This document shows positions 1 through 11,942 of a stretch of DNA of 64,000 nt, piece after piece. The stretch comes from Rosellinia necatrix (taxonomy: Eukaryota > Ascomycota > Sordariomycetes > Xylariales > Xylariaceae): the NCBI GenBank assembly GCA_021209875.1, contig JAGYVD010000010.1, positions 1,612,001-1,676,000 on the forward strand, in the 5' to 3' direction. Both the position numbers and the translations under genes were made by a program. Under the pieces are notes generated by a model. That model saw only the letters and a program-made list of their open reading frames with translations. It was not told the DNA's origin and did not search any database. Each line of letters begins with the position of its first letter. Position 1 is the stretch's first letter.

Positions 1-855
1 CTCGCGGTCCGCGACGCCGACGATGTCGACGACGCCGCGGAAGCCGCTGCGCCTCAGGCCCTCGTTGACGACGACGCCGCGGGGGAGCAGGCCGAGGCCC
101 TCGGCGGCGCGGTCGGCCGACAGGCCCCAGACGTGGAGCAGGTTGACGACGTCGGCGGGGGCGCGCAGGCCGAGGGCGGAGCGGGCCTCGCTGCTGACGA
201 CGATGCCGCGGCCGCGCGTGGCGCGGACGAGGGACGCCACGTTGCCGATGAAGGTGGCGCGGGCGCGGGCGTCGACGGGGGCGGCAGCATGCCCGCCGCC
301 AGAGGTATGTGTCGTGGACGTGGACGTGGACGCGGAGGCGGGACCCTGCAGGACCTGCGAGTAGCAGACCTCGAAGCGGACGCCGCGGCCGACGGCGGAC
401 ATGCAGGGCTTCGGCCGGAAGGTGAAAGGCTGGCGCGCGGTCAGGTCGAGCGAGATCAGCGAGGCGTCGGCGAGGCTCAGGCACGCGGCCGAGAAGCTCT
501 CCTCCGTCTGCGGGCGCACGGCGAGGATGTCGTAGGCCGCGGCAAGCTGCGGCAGCCGGTGGTGCTGCGACGGCTCGCTGAGGACGACGGTGGCGCGCCG
601 GAGGACGGTCGGGAGCCCGGGCTTGGGCGTGGAGGTGGGGGTAGAAGTGGAAGGCGAGGAGGAGGAGGGGGCCGGGGAGTCGAACTTCGGGATCGGGTTC
701 GTGGCCTGCGGCGGGAGCGGCGCCCCAATCGTGTGGTTGAGGGCTACCACATCGTAGCCGAGGGATGCGCTGAACCGCAGCGTGCGCTCGAGGTCGGCGG
801 CGCTCGTGTGAGGTGTCCACGCGATGTTGAGGTCGTAGAGCATCTTCCCATTCAT
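1..855 (-). CDS. RPP1: RNase P/MRP protein subunit Rpp1/p30 (partial, 3' end outside window)
   Basis: Reading leftwards from an ATG at 855, the frame stays open for 285 codons to the window edge, so the C-terminus is missing. The protein is the p30/Rpp1 subunit shared by RNase P (5' tRNA maturation) and RNase MRP (rRNA processing) in the nucleus/nucleolus; the family adopts a PHP-like TIM barrel. Visible family hallmarks in order: the N-terminal LYDLNIAW strand, DVVALNHTI, a YDILAVRP segment, LISLDLTARQPFTFRPK, GVRFEVCYSQ, and a C-terminal run of strand/helix pairs ending FRGVVDIVGV. A second in-frame Met at 843 fits the usual family start better than 855. A Pro/Ser/Thr-rich insertion (about residues 50-75) and a Ser/Thr run near residue 175 are low-complexity additions. 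The family is usually about 270-330 residues, so little is missing. The stretch is very GC-rich and its antisense frame is also open. No intron is needed. Confidence 0.9.
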   Translation of the reverse strand, partial: MNGKMLYDLNIAWTPHTSAADLERTLRFSASLGYDVVALNHTIGAPLPPQATNPIPKFDSPAPSSSSPSTSTPTSTPKPGLPTVLRRATVVLSEPSQHHRLPQLAAAYDILAVRPQTEESFSAACLSLADASLISLDLTARQPFTFRPKPCMSAVGRGVRFEVCYSQVLQGPASASTSTSTTHTSGGGHAAAPVDARARATFIGNVASLVRATRGRGIVVSSEARSALGLRAPADVVNLLHVWGLSADRAAEGLGLLPRGVVVNEGLRRSGFRGVVDIVGVADRE

Positions 856-1779
856 GTCTCGGGCCTCGTGGCCCGTGGGCGCATAGAACGAGGCGATAGC
901 TTATGTCTATCTAGCCGGAGTTTGATTAGGTAGAGTTGAGAAGGTGGCGGGGTTCGGCACCTGTGAATTCAAGACCTCGGGATTGTCTATTCGCTAGGTA
1001 GGCACGACGTGCTAATCGTGAATATGATCAGCTCAAGCCCGCTGCTGCCCGCCCAAATAAATTTCTTATCCGATTCACTAGGTATACTACAGTAGGTAGT
1101 ACCCAGGTAGGTTAGAGCTTCTTTTGACAGCTCGTGTGGGGTTGCAGCACAACACGCCTTAGGCAACCACCCCCAGCAAGACAGCTCCGCACCCGAAGTG
1201 GCGCCAGATTACAGTGGCTCCAGGTGATACAGATTCGGCCTCCTCCAGTGCTGATCCGGCGCTATTGGGCAGCGCCGTGCCATCGTCCTCTGGACTTGCC
1301 GGATACGATGTGCAGTGTGCCTAGAAATGGACGTCCAAGCTCCACGGTCTGAGGTGCTGCGACACAGCCTCACTGGTGCTGACGCAAAGCATTGCAGCTA
1401 CCGCATGTGTCGCCCCGTTAGACCCGATTCATTCACGCCTCTCTCGATCGACTTCGACTGCATCATACCACTCACTCACTATACGTGCCCTACACACCCA
1501 AACAATACCCTACCTATCTAATACATTATACATTGCATATCTACTACCTACCTACTTTCATTCCGATACCCACGCATTTGTTACAGCACAGAGGTACCTG
1601 ACAGATCCCGGTTCTGATCTTGATCTCGGTCTCCATCCAACGCCGTTGCCGCCGCCGTCGCCGCCGTCGCACTCCGTACATTGTCGCAACAGCCACAATA
1701 TCGAGGTAAACAGACACCACGACAGACATCGCGACCGACATCGCCCACCGAACGCCTCCGATCCCGCCCATACCAAACT
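856..1779. other. intergenic, shared divergent upstream region
   Basis: This lies between the divergently read RPP1 and the zinc-ribbon gene. It holds TAGGTA/TACCTA-type stretches near 1085-1110 and 1505-1555. A repetitive CGCCGC/GACCGACATCGC-like leader at 1640-1770 is probably 5' UTR of the downstream gene. I see no convincing gene. Confidence 0.6.
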
Positions 1780-2296
1780 ATGTGTCTGATCTTCACCTGT
1801 GGCGAGCACACCTTCCGCAAGGAGGTTGAGGGTTACGAGGGCCTCACCTGCCAGTGTCACAATTGCGGCAACTACGCTGCCCATGTGATCAAGAGCAACC
1901 CGTGGTTTACCTTTTGTTTTGTCGTGAGTGCCTCTTTCTTTCTCCGCTTCCCCTCCGCTTCCCCTTCTCTCCCCTTTTCTCCCCTTTTCTCCCCTTTCCC
2001 TCTTTTCCTACCCGGGTCATATGGCAATCTTGTTCTATGCCTGGCCACTATAAGATCGGGCCGAAATACTTACTAAACCCTCGGTCACACAGCCCGTCAT
2101 ACCGCTCTCTTTCAAAGGTTACCATGACGTCGTCTGCCACGTCTGCAATTTCGCCCAACCCCTCGAGAACAGACACGATGTTATGAACATGAGGGGTGGA
2201 GGCAACAATATCCCGATGCAAGCCCATCCTCCCCATCAAGGCTGGGGTGGTGGCCCCCCGCCGCCTCAAGGCCAACCACCCATGCAATATAAGTAA
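1780..2296 (+). CDS. small zinc-ribbon protein, 115 aa, two exons
   Basis: Exons 1780-1923 and 2093-2296 join in phase 0 to give 115 residues. The intron runs GTGAGT to CACAG, with a TACTAAA-like branch point near 2070 and a pyrimidine-rich (CCCCTTTT repeat) body. The protein has a zinc-ribbon fold: a first Cys pair in QCHNCGN (about residues 25-31), a WFTFCF strand, and a second pair in VCHVCNF (about 60-66). It ends in a Gly/Pro/Gln-rich tail. Short fungal proteins of this kind, starting with a conserved CLIFTCGE-like segment, are widespread in ascomycetes and are often annotated only as zinc-ribbon or hypothetical. No catalytic residues are visible; a binding or scaffold role is inferred. 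The splice is well supported because the second Cys pair falls in frame only after intron removal. Confidence 0.85.
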
Positions 2297-3565
2297 TACC
2301 AACGCCGGGTTTGATAGGGGCTAGTCTCTAAAGGAACACGAAACACATTGATGGATCCTTACATGAGGATTGATGGCGAGCGATGGACGACGGCGATTCT
2401 TGCGACACATTACCCGGGAGTGAAGTGATGGCCGGCGGAGATGTTACATGGGCACGGAGGCTTTGTGTGCGGCTCATAACACGGCGTTAGGGGATATGAT
2501 ATAAGCTGCTTTTACTGTTTTCATGATTGCTACTACCAGCAATAGCAAATTGAGCCCCTTGTGACAGGCTTCCTCCTCTGTTCCGCATACTAGATACCAT
2601 ACCTCGATAGTTGTACTGGCATTAATTACACTTCATCACCATCTAGCGCCCTGTCCATCAATGCGATGGGGCCGCATGAGTGCTACGGTCAAGTTAAATA
2701 CACTCACTAGAATTTGTCCTGCAAAAGCATAGCCGAACCTATAATCAAAAACAGGGGCTGCATATGATGGAATTGTGAGAGGCAGCGGGCCCGACATATG
2801 TCTCGGCGCAAGTGGCAAAACGTGGACACACAAAGATACCAACACCAAGCCCTCGTTGGACAAAGCACATGTGTGAATATTCCACCGCAATACCTACCTA
2901 TATATGAGGAACATACAAGTGATAGTGATTGTTGCTTCCATCCCAGAAGCTATTTATTTATCTTACAGCCACCACGATGAATAGTTAGCATGGTTTATCA
3001 AGAGAATCTTGTTCTCGTGATGTTTTACTCTGCTAGTTTCACATCGACCTACTCCTTAACTAAATGAACCAATCTTTTACTGACAGGTATTATATGTATA
3101 CGTAAGACGTGAAACACCGCCAATACGCCATTCAAAGCCACATAATGGACAACGCTCCTGCTGATGAATGGCATCCTCGATGCTAGCCCTCCTTTCTTGG
3201 TGCCGGCCCGCACGGCTCTTTATACATATAAGGCATCGAAACCACACCCATTCGAGTTGGCCGCTTCCATATGCATGGCATTTGAATTAACTAGTGTATG
3301 CGCGCATTGGATAACCTACCTCCCTGAACTAGATAGGCGGCGGCTTTGTAGAGGGTCTAGATCGTAGAAAAGCGGTTGAATTACATACATATACTACAAG
3401 CATGTACGTAATCTGCTTCGTAGTTAGTAGCTGTGCCAAGCCGCACGGTCTCTCACCCGCCAAATGTACCGAGGCACATCTACAATCTCTCACCCCGCAC
3501 AACCACATGAGGCAGAACACGGCTCCAGACTTTCATCAACTGGTCACAGTACGAGTGACTCCAAC
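2297..3565. other. intergenic, nothing recognised
   Basis: About 1.3 kb of mixed composition between the zinc-ribbon gene and the tRNA. Only short, unconvincing open frames occur on either strand, with no recognisable protein motif. Confidence 0.6.
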
Positions 3566-3660
3566 GGTGAGATGGCCGAGTGGTTATGGCGCTGCGTTCA
3601 GGTTTCTGAGCAATTCTCGCAGTGGAGCAATCCGCGTGGGTTCGAGTCCCACTCTCATCA
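3566..3660 (+). tRNA. tRNA-Leu(CAG) with 14-nt intron
   Basis: Acceptor stem GGTGAGA (3566-3572) pairs with TCTCATC (3653-3659), including one G-T pair, followed by discriminator A at 3660. The anticodon stem is CTGCG (3592-3596) with CGCAG (3618-3622). The loop reads TT, anticodon CAG (3599-3601), then G, so it decodes CUG leucine codons. The canonical nuclear intron sits right after position 37 (3603-3616) and contains CTGA, which can pair over the anticodon. A long variable arm (3623-3635), typical of tRNA-Leu, is followed by T-arm GTGGG-TTCGAGT-CCCAC (3636-3652). CCA is not encoded, as expected in eukaryotes. Confidence 0.93.
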
Positions 3661-3665
3661 TTTTT
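3661..3665 (+). terminator. Pol III T-run terminator of tRNA-Leu
   Basis: Five T residues begin immediately after the discriminator base, with a second T4 a few bases on. This is the expected RNA polymerase III stop signal. Confidence 0.8.
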
Positions 3666-6273
3666 GACTTTTCGCTCTTCTAACAACCGCTAATTAAAGG
3701 CGGCCTATTTTCTTCGCCTAGCGATTTTTTCTCCTTGTTTTCTTCAATTTTCTTTTTCTTACTTCACTAACTACGCCCTCAATATGTCTCAATCTAGCAC
3801 GTATTTCCCCTAATTCTACCGTAAGAACCTGTTGCTAGATTATTCGGGGCATGCGTTTGGATAAGATAGGCTGTCTAGCTAGGGAAATCCTCAAAACAAT
3901 ATGTTAGAAGCAATGCGCTCAGTCGCACTCGACAAGCACACAGGCCGTTTCTTACAAGCCGTACAAATTTGACATCAATACCTAAACCCCTTTCTTTAAA
4001 TATCAACTATGCGCATACTGCTCCGGTTATACACTCTGGATGCCTCCCCCAGCATAATCCGATTTACCGCAACATAATACCTAGATGGGCCCTATCTGTC
4101 GTAACCACTAAGGGCTAGAGAGACCATAATAGATATTGAATCCGCTTCCCACGAGGAAAAAAATCTATAATGACAGGTTGATGCCGCCGGCCTGCCCTGC
4201 AATGCTACTAGTTTAGGCATCCTTGGCAAGGACGAGTGGCTATCGCACTCCCAAGATGAAGAGCGGCCAACCACCCCATGGCCGAGACTAGAAAGACCAG
4301 AATAGGGGATCATCTCGATTATGATATCGCGCTTCTAGTTAAGGGCGCTCTGTCAACGTTGCGTTGGTCCACTTCTCTTGCCCTTGCGGAAGGGGATCGC
4401 AAGTGATTCGAAGTAAACACTAGTAGTTCCTAGAGAATGCACATCGTTATCCTTTAGCATTTCCAACCAATTAATTACAAGTGTACATTACAATGTACAG
4501 CCACCTTGTAAGATCTCAGGGGGTAACGGAGACGAGAATATGCTGCTGGTGTGCAGATACCAGTTCAGTGTCTTTATTAATACAAGTCACATCGTCAAGA
4601 AAAATTCAACCATGTAAATATCCGGTTAAGCAGCCTCTTTTCGTCATATGCTCCCAATCATAACTATTAGATCCAAGAGCCTATGCCGTCCAGGCAATAG
4701 GCAACATGAACTTTCTATACAATCTACGATCGTTAGCAGACGAAGTCAAGGAATCACGGTAACACCTTCCCGTCTCAGGTAATATCACGGCAAAGGCTAC
4801 ATATACCAAGCACACTTCCACCAATCTATGTTCATACCAAATCTACACTTATCACGCAAAAATACTGCTGGAAAAGCCCAAGAACACCAGAGTCCACAAC
4901 GCCAACGCGACCACCTCTGTTAGTAGCGGTGTCTATGTCTCCACGTGAGCAGGCGTGCAAGGGAGAGAAAGAGAAAAGAGAGAAGAGTGTATGGGACTTA
5001 TGGGGGAAGGAATTCTTGGGTATGGGTTTTGAAGCATCGCTCTCTATTCTCCTGGTACGCGTGCTTGGGGATAAACACATTTTTTAGTCTATGCCTTAGC
5101 AACAGTAGTCCCGGTCCTCGGCCCTAAACTTGGTCTTCTAGGCTAAATGCTTGAAAACTTAATAGCATTGTTCTTAGTGTGTCTTTGATACAATACCAGG
5201 TTCGGGTGATCCTGAATCCTAAAAGCTTCTGCAATATAGTTTATGAAGCGAAGTAATCCCAATTACATAGTTATGGTGACAGTCATGAGTACGTACAATT
5301 TTTACCTCATTATTAGTCTTGTTCTGGATCTCCTAAACTATATCTCCCTGGCAGTCTGATAACCAGAACAGAGCTGAAGCATCGTTCTGGGGGGATGGGG
5401 ACAATGGAAGACAGTTTCCAACACGGACAACGGGAAATTTCTAATAATAAGATTGAGATGAAGATAGGATTATTAACTGCCTACTTTTATCTAATCGTGA
5501 CGCCGCAATCGATTAAAATCATACATGAGACCCGTATCTTGTCCCGTCCTTTTCTATCGATAACTGGCGCTCTTTGACATTCACTCCTCGAATACCGGCA
5601 ACTTCCTTCTATCTAATCATGACTTGCCACAGACCGGGTTGCATGCTCCGGTGAGTACCCACCACGCGGCATGAGCTAGGAGATAATGACCCCGGAATCC
5701 CCAGGGAAACCATTTTTAGATACTTGTATTCACAACCCATCCATTGTATCTTATGATCAAATTTACTAGCTTGTGGCAGGAAGTTGCCAAAATGATCAAG
5801 CATTAGAATGTGGTAACTACCGGTTTTGCACAAGGTGCCGGTGTTCTGGTCACCTAATTGGAAGAGATAAAAGTTGTTCCATTGTTTTAATCATTCCATC
5901 TTTAGTCGAATGCGTAGCCCGGGTTACCGACCCATTGCCATTATTAGTACAACACCCATTGGCGAATGCCATTGAACTACCTTTTCAATGTCCATAACAC
6001 CTTAAACTACAAGAGCATAACAACAGTGTTGATATAAAACTGTCTAAAAGTCATCATCTCCTAGTCACCGTGTTCTATCTATCTTCACCCTTGATCCCAT
6101 CGTAGGAAACACGAATCGACACCGATACCCAACCGTTCCATCGCATGCTGAAGACAACATTGTTTGCAACAGTACAACCTCGACGCAAACGATCCTTCCT
6201 ACCGTCTCTTCATTTGTCCACTATCCTGGGCTGATGAACAGTCAATAGCACATCTTCATCATCTTTACACAAG
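3666..6273. other. 2.6-kb gene-poor spacer
   Basis: No open frame longer than about 80 codons looks coding, and no domain motif is visible on either strand. Composition is AT-leaning compared with the flanking genes. It may hold decayed sequence or an unrecognised non-coding RNA, but nothing specific can be supported. Confidence 0.5.
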
Positions 6274-8246
6274 GTGTCTGTCTTGCTGCACGTTTCACAC
6301 CTTCACACTCCTAGCATTATGCCATCGCCAATGTTTCCTATCAGGTGGCCTCGATACACTGATTTACTCATGTATCAATTCTTTATGTCCAAAGCGGGCA
6401 AGAATGAACAATTCCACATGGAGTTCTCATTCTGCCGTGGTAACCCTGTCATCATCAATTCCGGTTCCAACCCGCTCGTTACCGTCCGCGTTGACAACCT
6501 TCCTGAGACGCTGAAGAAGCGCCTCCTGAAATATGTCATGGCGGCCCCCAATATTGCCGATATGGCGTTCAAAAATTTTGCCCACTGGATGACCATCAAG
6601 CCCAAGTACTTGGCCGATGGCGTGCAACATCCGGAGTGGCCAGGATACACCGGCTGCGGCAAAAAGCTCGACTTCCGCCTCAAGATGCACTCCTACACCG
6701 CCAAAACCATCATCGCGAACACGATCCCGTGCTTCTTCCCCATCCCAGGCGACGTTAATCTGACCCCGACCCAGCTCGCCGCCCGCAAGAAGATCAAGTC
6801 CCTGTACACGGCGCTCAAGGGCAAGAAGGGCGACTTCAAGACCTCCGACCTGGCCCCGTTCATCCGGCTGTTCGATCAGTTCTTCTTCTTCGGCGTGATG
6901 ACCAGCCACGGCCGGCCGCGCGTCTACTTCAAGCTCTGGCAGCGCGACTCCAAGTACCGCGAGACCTTCGGCGGCGAGCTCCTGGACCCCGCCGCCATCG
7001 CCGCCATCGCCGCCGCCGCTGACAACGACAACGACAACGACAACGACGACGCGGCGTTCTCGCGCGACCGCTACGTCAAGGGCTACGGCCCGATCGCCGA
7101 GATCCACATCAAGGGCCCCAGCTTCTACGACGCGCGGCAGCCGCGCCGCCCGCTCCGCCTCTACCTGCGGTCGATGCTGCACGAGATGGTGCACGGCTAC
7201 GTCGGCCTGCTCCTGTGCCGGTGCGCCGGCTGCTTCGCCGACTCGGCCAACACGGTGGGCCTGACGACCCACGGGCCCATGTTCCTGATGATCCTGGACT
7301 GCGTGCACCAGACGGTGCGGGGGGACGTTCGACCCGGAGCTGTTCGCGCTGCGCGACGGGCCGGGCCGCGGTAGTGGCGGCGGCGGCGGTAGCGCCGACG
7401 AGGAGGAGGAGGAGGAAGAGGAGAAGAGCACGGACGAGTTCGACATGTATTACCGCCGCGAGGGGGAGCTCGTCGAGGCGCTGCTGGCGCCCCGCCTTCC
7501 GGGCCAGCCGGGCCCCGAGGCCGGCGCCCCGCTGGAGGAGAGCCTCGAGGCGGCGGCGGCCGGCCCCCCCGGCCCCGGCGACGCCGTCGTCGACGGCCGC
7601 CGCGTGTCCGCCGCCGAGATCCGCTACATGGGCGTGCTGCCCGGCGCGCCGCGCGACTTCTTCACCCGCTGGGGCTACGCCGAGCCCGGCCTCGACGTCC
7701 ACCTGCGCAGCGCCCGCGCCGGCGGCGTCGGCGTCGACGCCGGCGCCCTCGAGCGCGTCGCCGCCGTCGTCTGCCGCCTCGTCGCCGAGGAGCGCGGCCG
7801 CCGCCCGAACAAGCTCCGGAAGCTGCCGCCGGGCGTGAAGAAGGTCTCTCGGAGCGAGAGGAAGAAGAGGCTTGCCGAGGAGGCGGAGAGGAAGTCTGAC
7901 GCGCAGTCTGGTACCACGCGCGTGGGGGGGTGCGTCTGATGAGGAGGAGAAGTCCGGGAAGAGCTTCGAAGAGAAGGCCGAGGCGGAGAAACCCGAGAAA
8001 GAGAAGAAGGAAAAGGAGGAGAAGGAGAAGGAGAAGGAGAAGAAGGAGAAGAAGGAGAAAAAGAAGTATGGCTTGGGTCGTCTGGCGAAGGCTGCGAAGC
8101 GCGGCTGGGAGAAGGCGCAGGACTGGTGCCCTAAGATGAAGTTCGAGGAGAAACCTAAGGTGCCCGTTGACCCATGGATCTACGCCGTGAAGTACATTGC
8201 GACTTCTACCAAACGTCACTATGTCGAGAAGCGAGGTTGCTGTTAA
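6274..8246 (+). CDS. SprT-like zinc metalloprotease-domain protein, broken by two homopolymer frameshifts
   Basis: Three consecutive frames make one protein. Frame one (6274-7324) carries a zinc-protease site HEMVH (about residues 303-307), a Cys-rich patch, and a following THGPMF segment. This is the layout of SprT-like domains (HExxH then HGxxF), which in SPRTN/Wss1-type proteins cleave DNA-crosslinked proteins; that function is not shown here. Before it is a DN-repeat encoded by a GACAAC run (7021-7050). The frame breaks in a G6 run (7319-7324) and continues with an acidic stretch and a SAAEIRYMG segment, then breaks again in a G7 run (7924-7930). It continues into a Lys/Glu-rich charged coil and a conserved-looking tail with DPWIYAVKYIA, ending KRGCC. 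In both places one G too many explains the shift. Sequence similarity across both breaks suggests one intact gene with consensus errors, though a recent pseudogene is possible. The start is uncertain: later Mets at about 6319 or 6370 are equally plausible. Confidence 0.65.
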
Positions 8247-8778
8247 CGGGGGACAAGGAGGTGTATATCTATACCGTTTCATTCTAACATTTACATTCGA
8301 GTTATTGGCCACCTACTGAGCTATGACGCATATAGTGAGGAAGTACATATGGCATTTCTGTGACTGACTGGTTATAAGTACTCTTGTTTCTGCTTGTGGA
8401 TACCTTCTATAGATCGGCTTTGTGAGCAGTGTGCGCCCGGGAGGGCGCGAGGGTCCGTGTACCCCCCCCCTAAATCTGCCAAAGGCCTCGAGTTGTTAGT
8501 TAATTATAAAATCACAATTAAACCAACCCCCGCCTCAAAATTGATGTGATAAAATTTCATCGTATTCCGTTGACGCCTGTTGCAGACTACCTGAAGCGTC
8601 TCTCGTCTCCCGATTGTGTAAACTAGTCCTCTATGAATCAACAATTCCAACTCCATACCCACAGCCTTACAAGCCTATTGCTATATCTGTACACATGGTG
8701 TTTGTGATAAGGAAAGGCTGACGGCCCATCCATAGTTGGCTTTCATACCACTAGTAACTGGTCACCGTGCCTTGCTTT
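8247..8778. other. intergenic, convergent 3' ends
   Basis: This separates the converging SprT-like and CHK1 genes. It contains a C9-type run near 8461-8470 and no gene. Confidence 0.6.
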
Positions 8779-10483
8779 CTAAGCCTCAGGTTTATACACC
8801 CCGTCCTTGCATAATAGCACAACCTTTTTGAAAAAGCGTCTCCACTCTAATGGATCTCCCTTGAACTTGACAAAGCGGACTTCAAGTAGCTCCTGGGATT
8901 GGGGAAGGTAATACTTATCCAGTAAGATCCTGCCATGTAAGCCCTGCTTGCGGTCATCCATGGTCTTGACCCTGAGTGTGGCCACATGATCCCCCTGACC
9001 GTCATAAGGACGTGTTGGTGGTAATGGCACGTTTAGGTTATGCAGTGCGTCACTTAACATCTGTATGAGTAACTGTGGGGGAATGTGTGAGAAGAAGCGC
9101 GTAAAAGAATGCGCCGGTAGAATATCTCGGAATCGCCTCGCATGCTGCGTCAATGTCATGGGTACACTGGGCGTTTGTGAAAACTGGCTCATCGATGGCT
9201 CCTCAGCAAGAACGTCAAAGATGTTACCTGATGCCGTGGTGCTGGTCGTCAAAGATGTGTCAGCTGGAGATATCGGTTGGGATGCAGATATGGCGTGCAT
9301 TCCGAGAGGGCGCAAGGCTGGCCGTTCCCAGTCGAAGAATGCATCGTTAATAGGTGTTTCGGGCTGACTCGCAGATGCCTTGGTGGGGTTAGCGCTGGTA
9401 TCATCAATATCCATGACATCTTGGGATGGCTGTGAGGCGGGGGCTTCCTTGCGGAAGTCGATATGGAGATTTTCAAGCATCTTGGTTGCTAGGTTTAGCG
9501 GATCAGAAATTTGGCCATCGTCCTTAAGGAACTTGTTGTTTTGGGTATACCAGGGATGTTGGCGGATCTGTGCAAAGGAGAAGCGCTTTGAAGGGTCAAC
9601 ACTGATCATTCCCCTAAGCAATGAGAGTGCATCGCTAGGGACCTTCTCCCAAAGGCTGTCGGAGCTTCGGCCGTTGGTCCTTTTATATTCTTGGAACTCC
9701 CAGCTCTGCGCGGTTGGCTCTTCCCAGGGCGTATTGCCGACAAGTAGAACGAAGAGGATGACACCACATGACCATATGTCAACTAGCTCAGGGGCGTACT
9801 TTGTTACCTCACCGGATCGCCTATCTGCTTTAGCACAAGCAAGAACTTCGGGGGCAATGTAGGGCGGACTGCCACACATTGTGGCGCTCATCTTCTTCTG
9901 GCCCTTGTACTCGAACATGGTGGCCAGGCCAAAGTCCGCAAGCTTTAGGTTGCCGCTTTCCGACAGGAGGATATTCTCGGGCTTCAGATCGCGGTGAGCC
10001 ACGCCCTTGGAATGCATGAAGCTTACGCCGCTGATGAGTTGGAGAAAGTAGAGGTGTGCGATGTCCTGCGCGACACCGATGTCGGCTTCGATCTTGTCAA
10101 AAAGATCACCACCCTCGGCAAACTCCATGGCTATCCATCGCCAAACATGGTCCTCGCCAGTGGCAAACCATTCGATTATGTTCGGATGCTGGCCGATGTG
10201 GGAATGGAGCGACACCTCCATGGCGATCTGTTTAGCGGAGATGCGGCCATTCTGAAGCGCATAGCCCTTGTGTATTAACTTGACGGCAAATACGGGTGTG
10301 GGTGCATCCAGCGGCACGGCTTTCATGACACTGCAGTGTCGGTTAGCAAGCCAACCAGAGTTGACGGGGGAGACGCAGCAGAGAGGAAGGGCCTTACGAT
10401 GCATATGCCCCTCTTCCTATCGTCCTCGATATTATTCGGAATGGTAGATCACTCGGCAGGGGATCTAATTGAGACTGTTCCAT
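8779..10483 (-). CDS. CHK1: checkpoint kinase Chk1, 545 aa
   Basis: Exon 1 is 10483-10398 (28 codons plus two bases) and exon 2 is 10330-8779; the 67-nt intron runs GTAAGG to CTGCAG. The total is exactly 546 codons. The N-terminal Ser/Thr kinase domain shows the glycine loop GRGAYA (25-30), the VAIK-like FAVK (Lys46), HRDLKPEN (catalytic Asp143), ADFGLA (Asp161) and an APE motif. The C-terminus has the Chk1-type KA1-like regulatory domain: LRVKTMDDRKQGLHGRI, YYLP, then VRFVKFKGDPLEWRRFFKKV. In the middle are SQ/TQ-like dipeptides (ASQP repeated), candidate ATR-type phosphosites. Chk1 transmits replication-stress and DNA-damage signals to Cdc25/Wee1 in the nucleus. The upstream region contains TTTGATGCG and CATTTC/TCATCTCG short repeats in the probable 5' UTR. 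Confidence 0.93.
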
Positions 10484-11942
10484 AATGTTTAGTTTGGGAC
10501 TCTTCACAGTCTGATGCGTCCGATGCGTTTGATGCGTTTGGTGCGATAGACAGTGCATTTCGTTCCATTTCATCTCATCTCGTCTCATTTCATTTCGTAG
10601 TCGCGTGAGTGATGGGAACAACAAAACAACCGAATTCATTCGACGGATGGATCTCTGTACAGTAGCATGCAGCAGGATGGCGCCTCCGGAAACAATAGTT
10701 GCAATTGTGGGTATTTGGGGATGGTTGGAACTCACCATGTTGGCTCGGATGTGTGCGCGTATATGTGTATATGGTGTGTTAATGCGTCCAGATGCGGCCT
10801 CAGATCCTTTCCTTCAAAAACGGTACCAAGGTGGGATAGGTCGGGGCTACTATGTAGAGAGGCCGTCGTTTGTTGTATTGTTTGAGAGTGAGTTGATCTG
10901 TTACGAATTCGTTGGTTCCGGTGTTCTCTAAGTCCCCTCTAGTTACTGGACTCAGGCATGTATTTAGTGTACGCGCTTCTTAGGCAGCCAATCCATCGAT
11001 GACTCGGACCGTGTTAATGGCCTCCAAATAGGTCTAGGGGCACCCTGGGCATGTTGAGTAAGTATATATGTACCTATCGACAACACTGTAGAAGTATCGC
11101 CTTAGCAGGTGTTACTTCCTTCTATGCCAAGCTTGCCTGGAATGTTTGTTGTACTGTAGGCCAGTGCAGACTGATCGCCCCCAAAGTGTCGTCATTTGAT
11201 TGGATATACACTACATGGATACGTCCGTATTGGAATAGTACATTGGTACATCTATGGCCCATGCGTATCATTCTGGTACCTACTGCAGAATCGTGGTGGG
11301 CGGTTGCTAAGGCTCTGCGGGGTCGGCAACCAAAACTGCAGCGTCAAGGGTTCTGCACTAATACATCACTAATTGTTACTAACAATTTGAAGCTTGTTGT
11401 TTACCCACTTAAGGTCCCAACTCGAACTGAGGCTGCGACTTCTCCCTTCTATTATTATTATCACGACTTTTTTTCGCCCTGGAACCTTCAAGACACCCCA
11501 ATTCCCAACCTATCCACAGGCGAGTTGCCCACGGTCTATAGCCTCAGGTTCGTGCACCCCCAATGTTCCATTAGAGTGTCAACACACATCAATGGTGACC
11601 CCTCTTGGCGGAACTTGGTAATCAACCAAGTGCAATTGTTGATTGATGACTAGGGAGGAGTCTTGGTGACACCTGTGGGCGCTATACTCTATTGTGACGA
11701 TCTAATGGAAATGCATCTCCCGTGCTGATAACTACCGTCTTCTAGCTCGGCTTCTTTTCTCTACATTCTCTTTCAGCCCTCAGTCTTCCATCAGCCAGAC
11801 CATCACTGCATCCAAATCCAGCGGCCGGATACACATCTGAGTAGCTTGCTTAAAGACACCCTTTGTTTCCGCCCGTTTAAACCCCACAAGAGAGACCATC
11901 TACGTCTGGATTTCCCATACGTGTTCGTCATCGTAGAGCAAG
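10484..11942. other. divergent spacer between CHK1 and the UBE2C-like gene
   Basis: 1.46 kb with no convincing gene. A 200-codon frame at 11051-11653 lacks any domain or coding character. The last 200 bases before 11943 are pyrimidine-rich, as in fungal leaders. Confidence 0.55.

Noticed and set aside
133..933. 266-codon plus-strand frame rich in Gly/Ala/Asp
   Set aside because: It is antisense to RPP1, which has clear family motifs; the frame is open only because of GC-rich codons.
6427..7446. 339-codon minus-strand frame
   Set aside because: It is the complement of the SprT-like gene, with low-complexity Val/Ala/Glu runs and no domain.
11051..11653. 200-codon plus-strand frame
   Set aside because: No domain, no convincing codon bias and no support from neighbouring exons; treated as spacer.
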